Part shown: piece by piece, positions 7,675-14,924 of the stretch
How the letters are laid out: every line of letters begins with the position of its first letter
Position numbering within the stretch: position 1 is the first letter of the stretch
Assembly (NCBI GenBank): GCA_902826155.1
Contig: CADEDU010000104.1
Location: 1 to 19,532, forward strand
Source: an uncultured beta proteobacterium
GTDB taxonomy: Bacteria; Pseudomonadota; Gammaproteobacteria; Burkholderiales; SG8-39
Direction: 5' to 3'
Length of the DNA: 19,532 bases
The notes under the pieces: generated by a model
What the model was told of the DNA's origin: nothing
Seen by the model: only the letters and a program-made list of their open reading frames with translations
Database searches by the model: none
Position numbers and translations under genes: made by a program

Positions 7675-8787
7675 ATGACGCAACCTCTCACTGGCATTCG
7701 AGTGCTCGACTTCAGCACGCTGCTGCCCGGTCCGATGGCGACGCTGCTCCTGGCCGAGGCCGGCGCCGAGGTGATCAAGATCGAGCGTCCCGGCTCGGGC
7801 GAAGACATGCGCCACTATCCGCCCAAGGTCGGGCCCGACGCGGTCAACTTCGCGATGCTCAACCGCGGCAAGCGATCGATCGCGATCGATCTGAAGGCAC
7901 CCGATGCGCGGGACCGACTCAAGCCACTGCTCGAATCCGCTGACGTGCTGGTCGAGCAGTTCCGCCCCGGCGTCATGGACCGGCTCGGGCTGGGTTACGA
8001 AGCGCTCAAGGCCATCAATCCGCGACTGATCTACTGTTCCATCACGGGCTACGGTCAGAACGGCCCGCGCCGTGACGAGGCCGCGCACGATCTCAACTAT
8101 GTGGCCAACGCGGGCCTGCTGCATCTCGCCGCCGACCAGGACGGTGCACCGGTAGTGCCGATGGCGCTCGTGGCCGATATCGCCGGCGGGGCGTATCCGG
8201 CCGTCATGAACATTTCGCTCGCGCTGCTCGAGCGCGCGCGCACCGGCACCGGCTGCCACATCGACGTATCGATGGCCGATAGCATGTTCACCTTCATGTA
8301 CTGGGCGCTTGGCGCCGGTCAGGTGAGCGGGCAATGGCCGCGTCCCGGCGGCGAACTGGTCTCGGGCGGATCGCCGCGCTATCAGATCTATCGCACCAAG
8401 GACGACAAGTTCCTGGCCTGCGGGCCGCTCGAGCAGAAATTCTGGGACAACTTCTGCGCGGTCATCGCGCTGGAGCCGCAGTTTCACGACGACCGCGACT
8501 GGCAGGCGACCAAAGCCGCCGTCGCCGCGAAGATCCGCGCTCGCACCGCCGCGCAGTGGGAAGCGGCGTTCGCCGGCAAGGACGTATGCGTCGCGGTGGC
8601 GAAATCGGTCGAGGAGGCGATGCGCGAGCCGCAGTTCGTCGCGCGCGGGCTGTTCGCGCACAAGGTCGCGCTCGAAGGGCGCGAGATCGTCGCGACGCCG
8701 GTGCCGATCGCACCCGGGTTCAGGAAAGCGCCAGGCGCGGTCGGCTATCCTCGGCTCGGCGAAGCGAACAAGGAGCTGGGGATCTGA
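7675..8787 (+). CDS. Family III CoA-transferase / alpha-methylacyl-CoA racemase-like (CaiB/BaiF)
   Basis: The 370-residue enzyme has the CaiB/BaiF signature: GIRVLDFSTLLPGP at the N-terminus, DVLVEQFRPGVMDRLGLGY, the ITGYGQNGP loop and AHDLNY (137-142). His138, Asp168 and Glu253 reproduce the spacing of the His126, Asp156 and Glu241 active-site residues that I recall for mycobacterial alpha-methylacyl-CoA racemase. Asp139 matches the Asp that forms the acyl-enzyme in formyl-CoA transferase. It could move CoA between acids or epimerise a 2-methyl (or other 2-substituted) acyl-CoA; the triad favours racemase slightly. GGAG lies about 9 bases before the ATG. It follows the dehydrogenase-like gene after 54 bp. 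Confidence 0.9.
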   Translation: MTQPLTGIRVLDFSTLLPGPMATLLLAEAGAEVIKIERPGSGEDMRHYPPKVGPDAVNFAMLNRGKRSIAIDLKAPDARDRLKPLLESADVLVEQFRPGVMDRLGLGYEALKAINPRLIYCSITGYGQNGPRRDEAAHDLNYVANAGLLHLAADQDGAPVVPMALVADIAGGAYPAVMNISLALLERARTGTGCHIDVSMADSMFTFMYWALGAGQVSGQWPRPGGELVSGGSPRYQIYRTKDDKFLACGPLEQKFWDNFCAVIALEPQFHDDRDWQATKAAVAAKIRARTAAQWEAAFAGKDVCVAVAKSVEEAMREPQFVARGLFAHKVALEGREIVATPVPIAPGFRKAPGAVGYPRLGEANKELGI

Positions 8788-8829
8788 ACCGTCCCCGGGC
8801 GCTCACATCAACAAGCAGGAGGACACTGA

Positions 8830-9597
8830 ATGGATCTGAATCTGCGCGGCAGACGCGCGCTCATCACCGGCGGCTCGCGCGGCATCGGCTTTGCGTGCGC
8901 GCAGATGTTTGCAGCCGAGGGCTGCAACGTCACGCTCACCTCCAAGTCGGAGGAAAACCTCGAGCGAGCCAAGCACGTGTTGCAGGCGAAGTACCCGATC
9001 GACGTGCAGGTGATCGCTGCCGATCTCGGCCGCCAGGGCGAGCCGGCGCGCGTCGCGGCGCAGTGCGCCGACGTCGATATCCTGGTGAACAACGCCGGCG
9101 CGATTCCGCAAGGTTCGCTCACCGAACTGGACGACGCGACGCTGCGTGCGGCGTACGACTTGAAGATCTTCGGGTTCATCGGCGTGTCGCGCGGCATCTA
9201 TCCGGCGATGTGCAAGCGCGGCAACGGCGTGATCGTCAACGTCATCGGCAACGGCGGCGAGCGTCCGTCGATGCGCTACATCGCCGGGTCGCTCGCCAAC
9301 GCCGGCCTGATGGCGTTCACCAAGGCCATGGGGGCCGACGGCCCCAAGCACGGCGTGCGCGTGGTCGGTGTGAATCCGGCTGCGACCGAAACCGACCGTC
9401 AGGTCGTGCGCTGGAAGGCACGCTCGCGCGAGAAGTTCGGTGACGAAAACCGCTGGCGCGAGCTGGTGACGCACTTTCCGTTCGGCCGCATGGCCACCCC
9501 GGAGGAGGTTGCCAACGTCGTCGTGTTCCTAGCCTCGGACCGGGCTTCGTACGTGAGCGGCACGATCGTCACCGTCGACGCGGGCGATGGCGTCTAA
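8830..9597 (+). CDS. Short-chain dehydrogenase/reductase family protein with YIAGS instead of YxxxK
   Basis: The 255-residue Rossmann protein has TGGSRGIG (13-20) for the cofactor, NNAG (87-90) and a normal C-terminus (ATPEEVANVVVFLAS, SGTIVTVDAG). The catalytic Tyr150 is present, but the segment reads YIAGS, so the usual active-site Lys at Tyr+4 is Ser154. The strand before it reads VNVIGNGG and lacks the usual Ser. A distinct SDR branch with this Tyr-Ile-x-Gly pattern is familiar (the PRK06125-type short-chain dehydrogenases), so the change is a subfamily trait and not an error. The reaction is unknown. AGGAGG lies 7-8 bases before the ATG. This is the last enzyme gene before the transporter promoter. 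Confidence 0.9.
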   Translation: MDLNLRGRRALITGGSRGIGFACAQMFAAEGCNVTLTSKSEENLERAKHVLQAKYPIDVQVIAADLGRQGEPARVAAQCADVDILVNNAGAIPQGSLTELDDATLRAAYDLKIFGFIGVSRGIYPAMCKRGNGVIVNVIGNGGERPSMRYIAGSLANAGLMAFTKAMGADGPKHGVRVVGVNPAATETDRQVVRWKARSREKFGDENRWRELVTHFPFGRMATPEEVANVVVFLASDRASYVSGTIVTVDAGDGV

Positions 9598-9614
9598 CGG
9601 GTGTGGTGGGCGAG

Positions 9615-9642
9615 TTGACCGGTGGGGGAGTTGACGTATAGT
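9615..9642 (+). promoter_or_regulatory. Sigma70-like promoter for the transporter genes
   Basis: TTGACC (9615-9620) and TATAGT (9637-9642) are separated by 16 bp, close to the consensus -35 and -10. A start near 9649 would leave a leader of about 40 nt before the binding-protein ATG. GAGTTGAC itself is repeated (9612-9619 and 9628-9635), which could add a regulator site. The site lies just after the SDR gene's stop. Confidence 0.6.
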
Positions 9643-9689
9643 CGCGCCCGGCCGGACCCGAGTCCCGGTTTCAATTGAGGAGACACAGC

Positions 9690-10976
9690 ATGCGAATCAC
9701 GTTCAGACACGCGCTGCTTGCCGGTGCGCTGTGTGCGATGGCCGGCGGGGCGCTGGCGCAGGAAACGATGCGAGTGGGCATCGTCACCTTCATCACCGGC
9801 CCGGGCGCAGGACCGTTCGGCATTCCGGCGCGCGACGCCGCGCAGATCATCATCGAGGCCATCAACGCGGGCTCGCTGCCGGCGCCCTATAACAGCAAGG
9901 GCATCGGCGGGGCGCAGGTCGAGATGATCCTGGTCGACGAAGCGGGCCCGGCCACGCAGGTGGTGCAGGAATATCGCAACCTGGTCGAGCGTCGCAACGT
10001 CGATGCGGTGGTCGGCTATGTCTCGTCGGGCAACTGCCTGGGCGTGGCGCCGGTAGCCGAAGAGCTGAAGAAACTCACCGTGTTCTTCGACTGCGGCACG
10101 CCGCGCATCTTCGAAGAGAGCCCCAAACAATTCGTGTTTCGCACCGCCGCGCATGCGGTGATGGATAACGTTGCAGCCGCGCGGTACATCCTGCAGCGCA
10201 CCCCCAATCTGAAGAGCTACGCCGGTATCAATCAGAACTACGCCTGGGGGCAGGACTCCTGGCGCGACTTCACTTTGGCGATGCAGGCGCTGCGACCCGG
10301 CTCGAAGGTCACCACCGAGCAGTGGCCCAAGCTGATGGCCGGGCAGTTCAACTCCGAGATCTCGGCGCTGTTGCTGTCCAACGCCGACGTCGTGCACACC
10401 AGCCTGTGGGGCGGCGATCTGGAGAGCTTCATCGTGCAGGCGAGCGGGCGCCAGTTGGAGAAGAAATCGAAGGTGCTCCACACCGCCGGCGAGCAGATCA
10501 TGTTCCGCATGGCCGACAAGATTCCCAACGGCACGATCATGGGTGCGCGCGGACCGTACGGCGTGTTCGCCCGCGACAACGAGCTCAACCGCTGGTTCCA
10601 GGTGCAGTACCGTGCCAAGGCCGGGGTGCCGCCGATCTATGCCGCGTACCACATGGCCAACGGGCTGTTCGGGCTGAAAGCCGCGGCCGACAAGGCGATG
10701 AAGGCCGCGGGCAAGCGTCCGACACAAGACCAGATCATCAAGGCATTCGAGGGCCTGGAGTTCGAAGCGCCCGGCTTGACGGTGCGCATGGCGTTGTCCA
10801 AGGGCCATCAGGCGGTCACCGAGACGGCGATCGGCACCTATCAGTACGACCCTGCCACCAAGACCGGCAAGTTGGTCGACGTGGTGCGCTATCCGGCCGA
10901 ATGCGTCAACCCGCCCGACGGGGTCGACAGCATCTCCTGGCTCAAAGGCGGTATGAAGGGAGCGAAGTGCCAGTAG
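9690..10976 (+). CDS. HAAT-type ABC transporter periplasmic substrate-binding protein
   Basis: The 428-residue protein begins with a signal peptide (basic MRITFR, hydrophobic core, ALA before QE, cut after residue 23) and no lipobox, so a soluble periplasmic protein is expected. The mature part has the two-lobed type I binding-protein pattern of LivJ-like receptors: MRVGIVTFITGPGA, a long strand set with VDAVVGYVSSGN, and GINQNYAWGQDSWRDF. I start at 9690 because GAGGAG lies at 9678-9683; an in-frame TTG at 9675 would put this ribosome site inside the gene. These receptors bind amino acids, aromatic acids or amides. Neighbours point to a carboxylic acid used by the CoA ligase, but the ligand is not determined. 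Confidence 0.93.
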   Translation: MRITFRHALLAGALCAMAGGALAQETMRVGIVTFITGPGAGPFGIPARDAAQIIIEAINAGSLPAPYNSKGIGGAQVEMILVDEAGPATQVVQEYRNLVERRNVDAVVGYVSSGNCLGVAPVAEELKKLTVFFDCGTPRIFEESPKQFVFRTAAHAVMDNVAAARYILQRTPNLKSYAGINQNYAWGQDSWRDFTLAMQALRPGSKVTTEQWPKLMAGQFNSEISALLLSNADVVHTSLWGGDLESFIVQASGRQLEKKSKVLHTAGEQIMFRMADKIPNGTIMGARGPYGVFARDNELNRWFQVQYRAKAGVPPIYAAYHMANGLFGLKAAADKAMKAAGKRPTQDQIIKAFEGLEFEAPGLTVRMALSKGHQAVTETAIGTYQYDPATKTGKLVDVVRYPAECVNPPDGVDSISWLKGGMKGAKCQ

Positions 10977-11037
10977 TGCGCGTTCGCGCCACGAACAGCA
11001 AGCCCAGTTCGTAGCCGTCGTCGTAGTCAGGGAGTCT

Positions 11038-11056
11038 CGAGGGGCTGAGCCCCTCG
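11038..11056 (+). terminator. Hairpin between binding-protein and permease genes
   Basis: CGAGGGGC (11038-11045) and GCCCCTCG (11049-11056) form a perfect 8-bp GC-rich stem with a 3-base loop. No U-run follows, so full termination is unlikely. Such hairpins after the receptor gene often protect or attenuate the mRNA so that more receptor than membrane subunit is made. A smaller one (GTTCG 10982-10986, CGAAC 10992-10996) lies upstream. Confidence 0.55.
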
Positions 11057-11072
11057 TCCGGATATCGTCTCG

Positions 11073-11969
11073 ATGCAGCTTGCCGCCACCATCATCCTCG
11101 ACGGCTTCGTCTACGCCGCGTGGCTGTTCATCGTCGCAGTCGGCCTCACGCTGGTGTTCGGCGTGATGAAGATCCTGAACGTGGCGCACGGCCAGTTCTA
11201 TTCGATCGGCGCGTATGCCACCGCGTCGTTGGTCGGGCTGTGGTTCGCCCAGGGACTGGCGCCGGTCGGTGCGTACCTGATGATGGTGGTCGCTGCACTG
11301 CTCTCGGGCCTGATCGTCGGTTTCGTGCTGGAGCGCTTCATCCTGCGCTACATCTACGGCCGCGACGAGGTGGTCGGGGCGCTCGCCACCTATGCGGTGT
11401 TCCTGATTCTGGAAGACGCGGTACGCCTGAGTTGGGGCACCGGCGCGTTTCTCGCGCCGCAGCCGCGTGAGCTGTTGGGCATCTCGTCGCTGGGCGAACT
11501 CACCATCTCCAACTACGACCTGTTCCTGATCGCGGTGGCGATCGTGGTGGGTTTGCTGTTCTGGTGGGGGCTCAATCGCACGCGCCTTGGCCGGTTGCTG
11601 CGGGCGGTGATCCACGATCGCGAGATGGCGCAGGCGTTCGGCGTCAACGTCAACAAGATGTTCACCATCACTTTCATCATCGGCGGCATTCTCGGTGCGC
11701 TCGGCGGCGCGCTCACCGCACCAGTGATCTCCGTCTCGCCCGGCATCGGCGTCGAAGTGATCGTGCTCGCGTTTGCGGTGGTGGTGATCGGCGGCATGGG
11801 CAGCGTCGGCGGCGCGCTCATCGGCGCGCTCATCGTCGGCGTGGCCCGCGCAATGGCGGTTCATCTCGCACCCAATCTCGAGCTGTTCGTCATCTACGCG
11901 GTCATGGCTGCCGTGCTGGCGTTCCGGCCGTTCGGCCTGTTCGCGCCGGCCGGCGCACGCAAAATCTGA
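11073..11969 (+). CDS. HAAT-family ABC transporter permease (LivH-like)
   Basis: The 298-residue membrane protein has the LivH-type start ILDGFVYAAWLFIVAVGLTLVFGVMKILNVAHGQFYSIGAY, including the NVAHG motif, followed by about eight membrane helices. The coupling loop has the typical TRLGRLLRAVIHDREMAQAFGVNVNKMFT, then GGILGALGGALTAP. It pairs with the LivM-like subunit to form the channel. There is only a poor ribosome site (CCGGA) before the ATG at 11073, and a strong hairpin precedes it, both consistent with lower production than the binding protein. Its stop overlaps the start of the next gene (TGATG). Confidence 0.93.
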   Translation: MQLAATIILDGFVYAAWLFIVAVGLTLVFGVMKILNVAHGQFYSIGAYATASLVGLWFAQGLAPVGAYLMMVVAALLSGLIVGFVLERFILRYIYGRDEVVGALATYAVFLILEDAVRLSWGTGAFLAPQPRELLGISSLGELTISNYDLFLIAVAIVVGLLFWWGLNRTRLGRLLRAVIHDREMAQAFGVNVNKMFTITFIIGGILGALGGALTAPVISVSPGIGVEVIVLAFAVVVIGGMGSVGGALIGALIVGVARAMAVHLAPNLELFVIYAVMAAVLAFRPFGLFAPAGARKI

Positions 11970-12904
11970 TGCATTCCGATCGAACCCTCCTCGCGCTGGC
12001 GGTGCTCGCCGTCATCGGTCTTGCGGCCGCGTGGCTCGCCCCGAGCTGGACCGTCTCATTCGCCACCCTGGCGCTGGCGAAGTCGATCGTCATCATCGGC
12101 CTCATCGTGCTGATGCGTGCCGCGCTGGTGCCGTTCGGCCAGGCGCTGTTCTACGGTGCCGGCGCCTACACCACTGCGTTGCTGGTGCGCATAGCGGGCA
12201 TTCAGGATGCCCTGCTGCTGGTGTCGCTGAGCCTGCTGGTGTGCGGGCTGCTCGCGTTCGCGCTCGGCTTCATCATGTCGCGTTATCGCGAGATCTTCTT
12301 CGCCATGCTGTCGCTGTCGTTCTCGATGATCCTGTACGGCGTGCTTGTTAAGAACGCCGAACTGGGCGGTACCGACGGTTTCACCGTGACCACGCCGACG
12401 TTCTTCGGCAACAAGGTCGACGTGGCCACCGCGCGGCGACTGCTGTTCGCCCTGGCGGTGCTGCTGAGCCTGGGCTCGGCCGCGCTGATCCACATCTTCC
12501 TGCGCTCGCCGATGGGGGCACTGGCCGAGGCGATCCGCGACAACGAGATCCGCGTCGAGTACCTGGGCACTTCGGTGCGCCGCGCGATCCACATCAAGTT
12601 CACGCTGGCGGGCGCGCTGGCCGGTCTGGGCGGCGGACTGGCGGCGCTCTCGGTGGGACACGTGTCGCCGGAGATGACCTACTGGACCACCTCCGGCGAG
12701 CTGGTCTTCACCGCGATTCTCGGCGGTACCGGCAGCGTGCTCGCACCGTTGCTCGGCGCGTTCGTGTTCGAGAGCGTGGCAACGCTGGCGATCCAATACG
12801 CGCCGCACTTCTGGCAGATGATGATCGGCGTGGTGCTGCTGGTGGTGATCCTGTTCCTGGCGGGCGGACTGTGGTCGCTCGTGCAACGCAAGAAGACGGT
12901 GTGA
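11969..12904 (+). CDS. HAAT-family ABC transporter permease (LivM-like)
   Basis: The 311-residue protein is the second permease, with about ten hydrophobic segments and the LivM-type coupling loop SPMGALAEAIRDNEIRVEYLG followed by GALAGLGGGLAALSVGHVSPE. The segment NAELGGTDGFTV matches the GGxDG motif of the family. I start at the ATG at 11969, whose first base is the last base of the LivH-like stop codon. This gives tight translational coupling and a normal family length; longer in-frame starts inside the preceding gene do not look like permease sequence. Confidence 0.93.
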   Translation: MHSDRTLLALAVLAVIGLAAAWLAPSWTVSFATLALAKSIVIIGLIVLMRAALVPFGQALFYGAGAYTTALLVRIAGIQDALLLVSLSLLVCGLLAFALGFIMSRYREIFFAMLSLSFSMILYGVLVKNAELGGTDGFTVTTPTFFGNKVDVATARRLLFALAVLLSLGSAALIHIFLRSPMGALAEAIRDNEIRVEYLGTSVRRAIHIKFTLAGALAGLGGGLAALSVGHVSPEMTYWTTSGELVFTAILGGTGSVLAPLLGAFVFESVATLAIQYAPHFWQMMIGVVLLVVILFLAGGLWSLVQRKKTV

Positions 12905-12914
12905 GCGCGCCGCG

Positions 12915-13667
12915 ATGACGCCGATCCTCGAAGCGCGCGGACTGGAAAAGACCTTCGGTGCGGTGGTGGCCGCGCACAACATCAACATCGCCATGCAGCC
13001 GGGCGAGATCGTCGGCGTGATCGGTGCTAACGGCGCGGGCAAGACGACGTTCATCAACATGGTCACCGGCTATCTCAAACCCAGTGCCGGCACCGTCCAT
13101 TTCGAAGGCCACGATGTCACACAGCTGCAGCCGCGCGACATCGTGCGGCGCGGCCTGGGACGCAGCTTCCAGATCCCGCAGCTGTTCGGCACGCTTACCG
13201 CTCGGGAGAACCTGCTCGTCGCGCTGGGCATCGCTGCGCCGGGCGGCATTTCGGTCACGAAACGGCTGCGTCGCGCCGAGATGATCGACCAGGCCGACGC
13301 CGCGCTCGCCCGCTTCGATCTGCACGCGTACGCCGACACCGAAGCCAAGAGCCTGCCGCAGGGCGTGCGCAAGGTGCTCGACGTGGCCATGGCTACCGTG
13401 AGCCATCCGCGACTGATCCTGCTCGACGAACCCACCAGCGCGATCAGCGCCGAAGAGAAATTTTCCGTCATGGCCACGCTGATGCGCGCGCTCAGTGCAA
13501 GCAAGGTCACGGTGCTGTTCGTCGAGCACGACATGGATATCGTCGCCCGCCATGCGCAGCGCGTGATCGCGTTCTACGACGGTACCGTCATCGCCGATGC
13601 GCCGCCTGAACAGGCCCTCGCCAACGACGACGTCAAGCGATTCGTCATCGGCGAGAAGGTGGCCTGA
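12915..13667 (+). CDS. HAAT-family ABC transporter ATP-binding protein (LivG-like)
   Basis: The 250-residue ATPase has Walker A GANGAGKTT (37-45), the Q-loop region GRSFQIPQLFG, Walker B LILLDEP (167-173) and the H-loop VEHD with His205. The signature reads LPQGVRK (147-153) instead of LSGGQ. This variant is familiar in one branch of branched-chain-type ATPases, so I treat it as functional. It energises uptake together with the LivF-like subunit. It starts 10 bp after the LivM-like stop with no clear ribosome site, so coupling to upstream translation is likely. Confidence 0.92.
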   Translation: MTPILEARGLEKTFGAVVAAHNINIAMQPGEIVGVIGANGAGKTTFINMVTGYLKPSAGTVHFEGHDVTQLQPRDIVRRGLGRSFQIPQLFGTLTARENLLVALGIAAPGGISVTKRLRRAEMIDQADAALARFDLHAYADTEAKSLPQGVRKVLDVAMATVSHPRLILLDEPTSAISAEEKFSVMATLMRALSASKVTVLFVEHDMDIVARHAQRVIAFYDGTVIADAPPEQALANDDVKRFVIGEKVA

Positions 13668-13755
13668 ATGGCGCGATCGCATAGCGCGCTGTCGGAAGAT
13701 TCGTTGCGCTGCGCCGACCACCCGCACTTGCGCCCGACCATCTGATCCCACCGCC

Positions 13756-14412
13756 ATGCTCTCGATCCGCAATCTCTCGGCGAATATCGGTCCTTCGGAA
13801 ATCCTGCGTGGCGTATCGATGGAGGTACCCGATCGCACGCTCACCGGCTTGATCGGGCGCAACGGCGCCGGCAAGACCACGCTGATGCGGACCCTGATGG
13901 GGCTGGTGCCGGTACGCGCGGGCGACATGGCCTTCGACGGTGCCGATCTCAAGCCGCTGCCCCCGCACGAGCGTGTCGGACTGGGGCTCGGATACATGCC
14001 AGAAGACCGGCGGCTGGTGCCCGATTTCAGCGCCGAGGAGAACATCCTGCTGCCCGTGTGGGCCAAGGAGTTGTCCGGCGCACGCGAGCGGCTGGCGTTC
14101 ATCTACGACGTCATCCACGAGTTGAAACCGCTCGCGAGTCGTCCGGCCTCACAGCTCTCCGGCGGACAACAGAAGCTCGTCGCGCTCGCGCGCGCGCTGA
14201 TGTGCGGGCGCAAGATGCTGCTGCTCGACGAGCCGCTCGAAGGCGTGGCGCCGGTGCTCGCGCGACGCATCGCCGAGATCCTGGCGCGACTCAAGGCCGA
14301 GGGTGTCGCGATCGTCATTGCCGATTCGAGTGGCAAACACATCGCCGACCTGCTCGATCGCGCCTACGCCATCGAGCGCGGCAGCATCGTCTCGCAAGGG
14401 GCGCAGGAATGA
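13756..14412 (+). CDS. HAAT-family ABC transporter ATP-binding protein (LivF-like), altered H-loop
   Basis: The 218-residue ATPase has Walker A GRNGAGKTT (34-42), a canonical LSGGQQK signature (134-140) and Walker B MLLLDEP (154-160). At the switch position, where LivF proteins usually read VEQN (or have His), this one reads IADSS (188-192), so the residue that normally senses the gamma phosphate is changed. The paired LivG-like subunit keeps its His. The ATG at 13756 starts the family-like sequence, and 88 bp separate it from the preceding gene. It is slightly short for LivF (usually about 235 residues), mostly at the C-terminus. Its stop overlaps the next gene's ATG (ATGA). Confidence 0.9.
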   Translation: MLSIRNLSANIGPSEILRGVSMEVPDRTLTGLIGRNGAGKTTLMRTLMGLVPVRAGDMAFDGADLKPLPPHERVGLGLGYMPEDRRLVPDFSAEENILLPVWAKELSGARERLAFIYDVIHELKPLASRPASQLSGGQQKLVALARALMCGRKMLLLDEPLEGVAPVLARRIAEILARLKAEGVAIVIADSSGKHIADLLDRAYAIERGSIVSQGAQE

Positions 14413-14924
14413 CCCACAAGATCCTGCTGGTTCAAGGCCCCAACCTTACTTTCCTCGGCCGGCGTGAACCGCATCTCTACGGCAGCACGACCGCCGCGCA
14501 GCTCGATGCGATCGTACGCGCACATGCCGACCGGCTCGGTTGCGCGATCGAGATCTTCTACTCGCACATCGAAGGCGAGGCGATCGGACGAATCTACAAA
14601 GCGCTCGACGATGGCTGCAACGGGTTGCTGATGAATCCCGCCGGGTTCATGTATGCCGGATATGCGATGCGCGATTGTCTGAGCGCGATCGCGCCGCACA
14701 TGCCCTACGTGGAAGTGCACATCACCAACATCGAGACGCGCGGCCTGCATTCGATCCTGGCCGAAAAGGCCGTCGGCTACGCTGCCGGGTTCGGGGTCGA
14801 CTCGTACATCGTCGGACTCGATGCGCTGGTGCGGCTGCTCGATCGACGCGCGGCAGCAAGCCCGAAGCGGAACCCGGCCCGCCGCACCGCTTCGTCAGGC
14901 GCTACTCGCAAGCGCACCCGATGA
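14409..14924 (+). CDS. Divergent type II 3-dehydroquinate dehydratase (AroQ) homologue
   Basis: The 171-residue protein has the AroQ fold pattern: ILLVQGPNLTFLGRREPHLYG, MNPAGFMYAGYAMRD and VEVHITN. Asn12, Arg19 and Tyr24 sit at the same numbers as in the Mycobacterium tuberculosis enzyme; the equivalents of Asn75 (Asn76), His101 (His104) and Arg108 (Arg111) are kept. The equivalent of His81 is Tyr82, the equivalent of Arg112 is Ser115, Ser103 becomes Thr106, and the usual FQSNxEG reads FYSHIEG. Substrate-anchoring residues are thus changed while the tyrosine base remains, which suggests dehydration or a related elimination on another compound. A basic tail of about 25 residues ends the protein. 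It overlaps both LivF and the GAF gene by ATGA, so it is made together with the transporter. Confidence 0.85.
   Translation: MTHKILLVQGPNLTFLGRREPHLYGSTTAAQLDAIVRAHADRLGCAIEIFYSHIEGEAIGRIYKALDDGCNGLLMNPAGFMYAGYAMRDCLSAIAPHMPYVEVHITNIETRGLHSILAEKAVGYAAGFGVDSYIVGLDALVRLLDRRAAASPKRNPARRTASSGATRKRTR

Noticed and set aside
6817..8661. 614-codon minus-strand open frame
   Set aside because: It lies opposite three recognisable genes. Long antisense frames are common in GC-rich coding DNA, and its product is Arg/His/Gln-rich without motifs.
9594..11864. 756-codon minus-strand open frame
   Set aside because: It runs opposite the binding-protein and LivH genes, crosses their intergenic hairpin and shows only low-complexity His/Arg/Asp-rich sequence.
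13668..13745. 25-codon open frame starting right after the LivG-like stop
   Set aside because: It has an ATG and a stop but no ribosome site or recognisable sequence; too short to support without conservation data.
12056..14102. Two long minus-strand open frames opposite the LivM, LivG and LivF genes
   Set aside because: Each is antisense to a gene with complete permease or ATPase motifs, and the predicted proteins have no recognisable domain.
14409..14924. Labelling this gene aroQ of the shikimate pathway
   Set aside because: Several substrate-contact residues differ and the gene is locked into a transporter operon, so the symbol would overstate the evidence.
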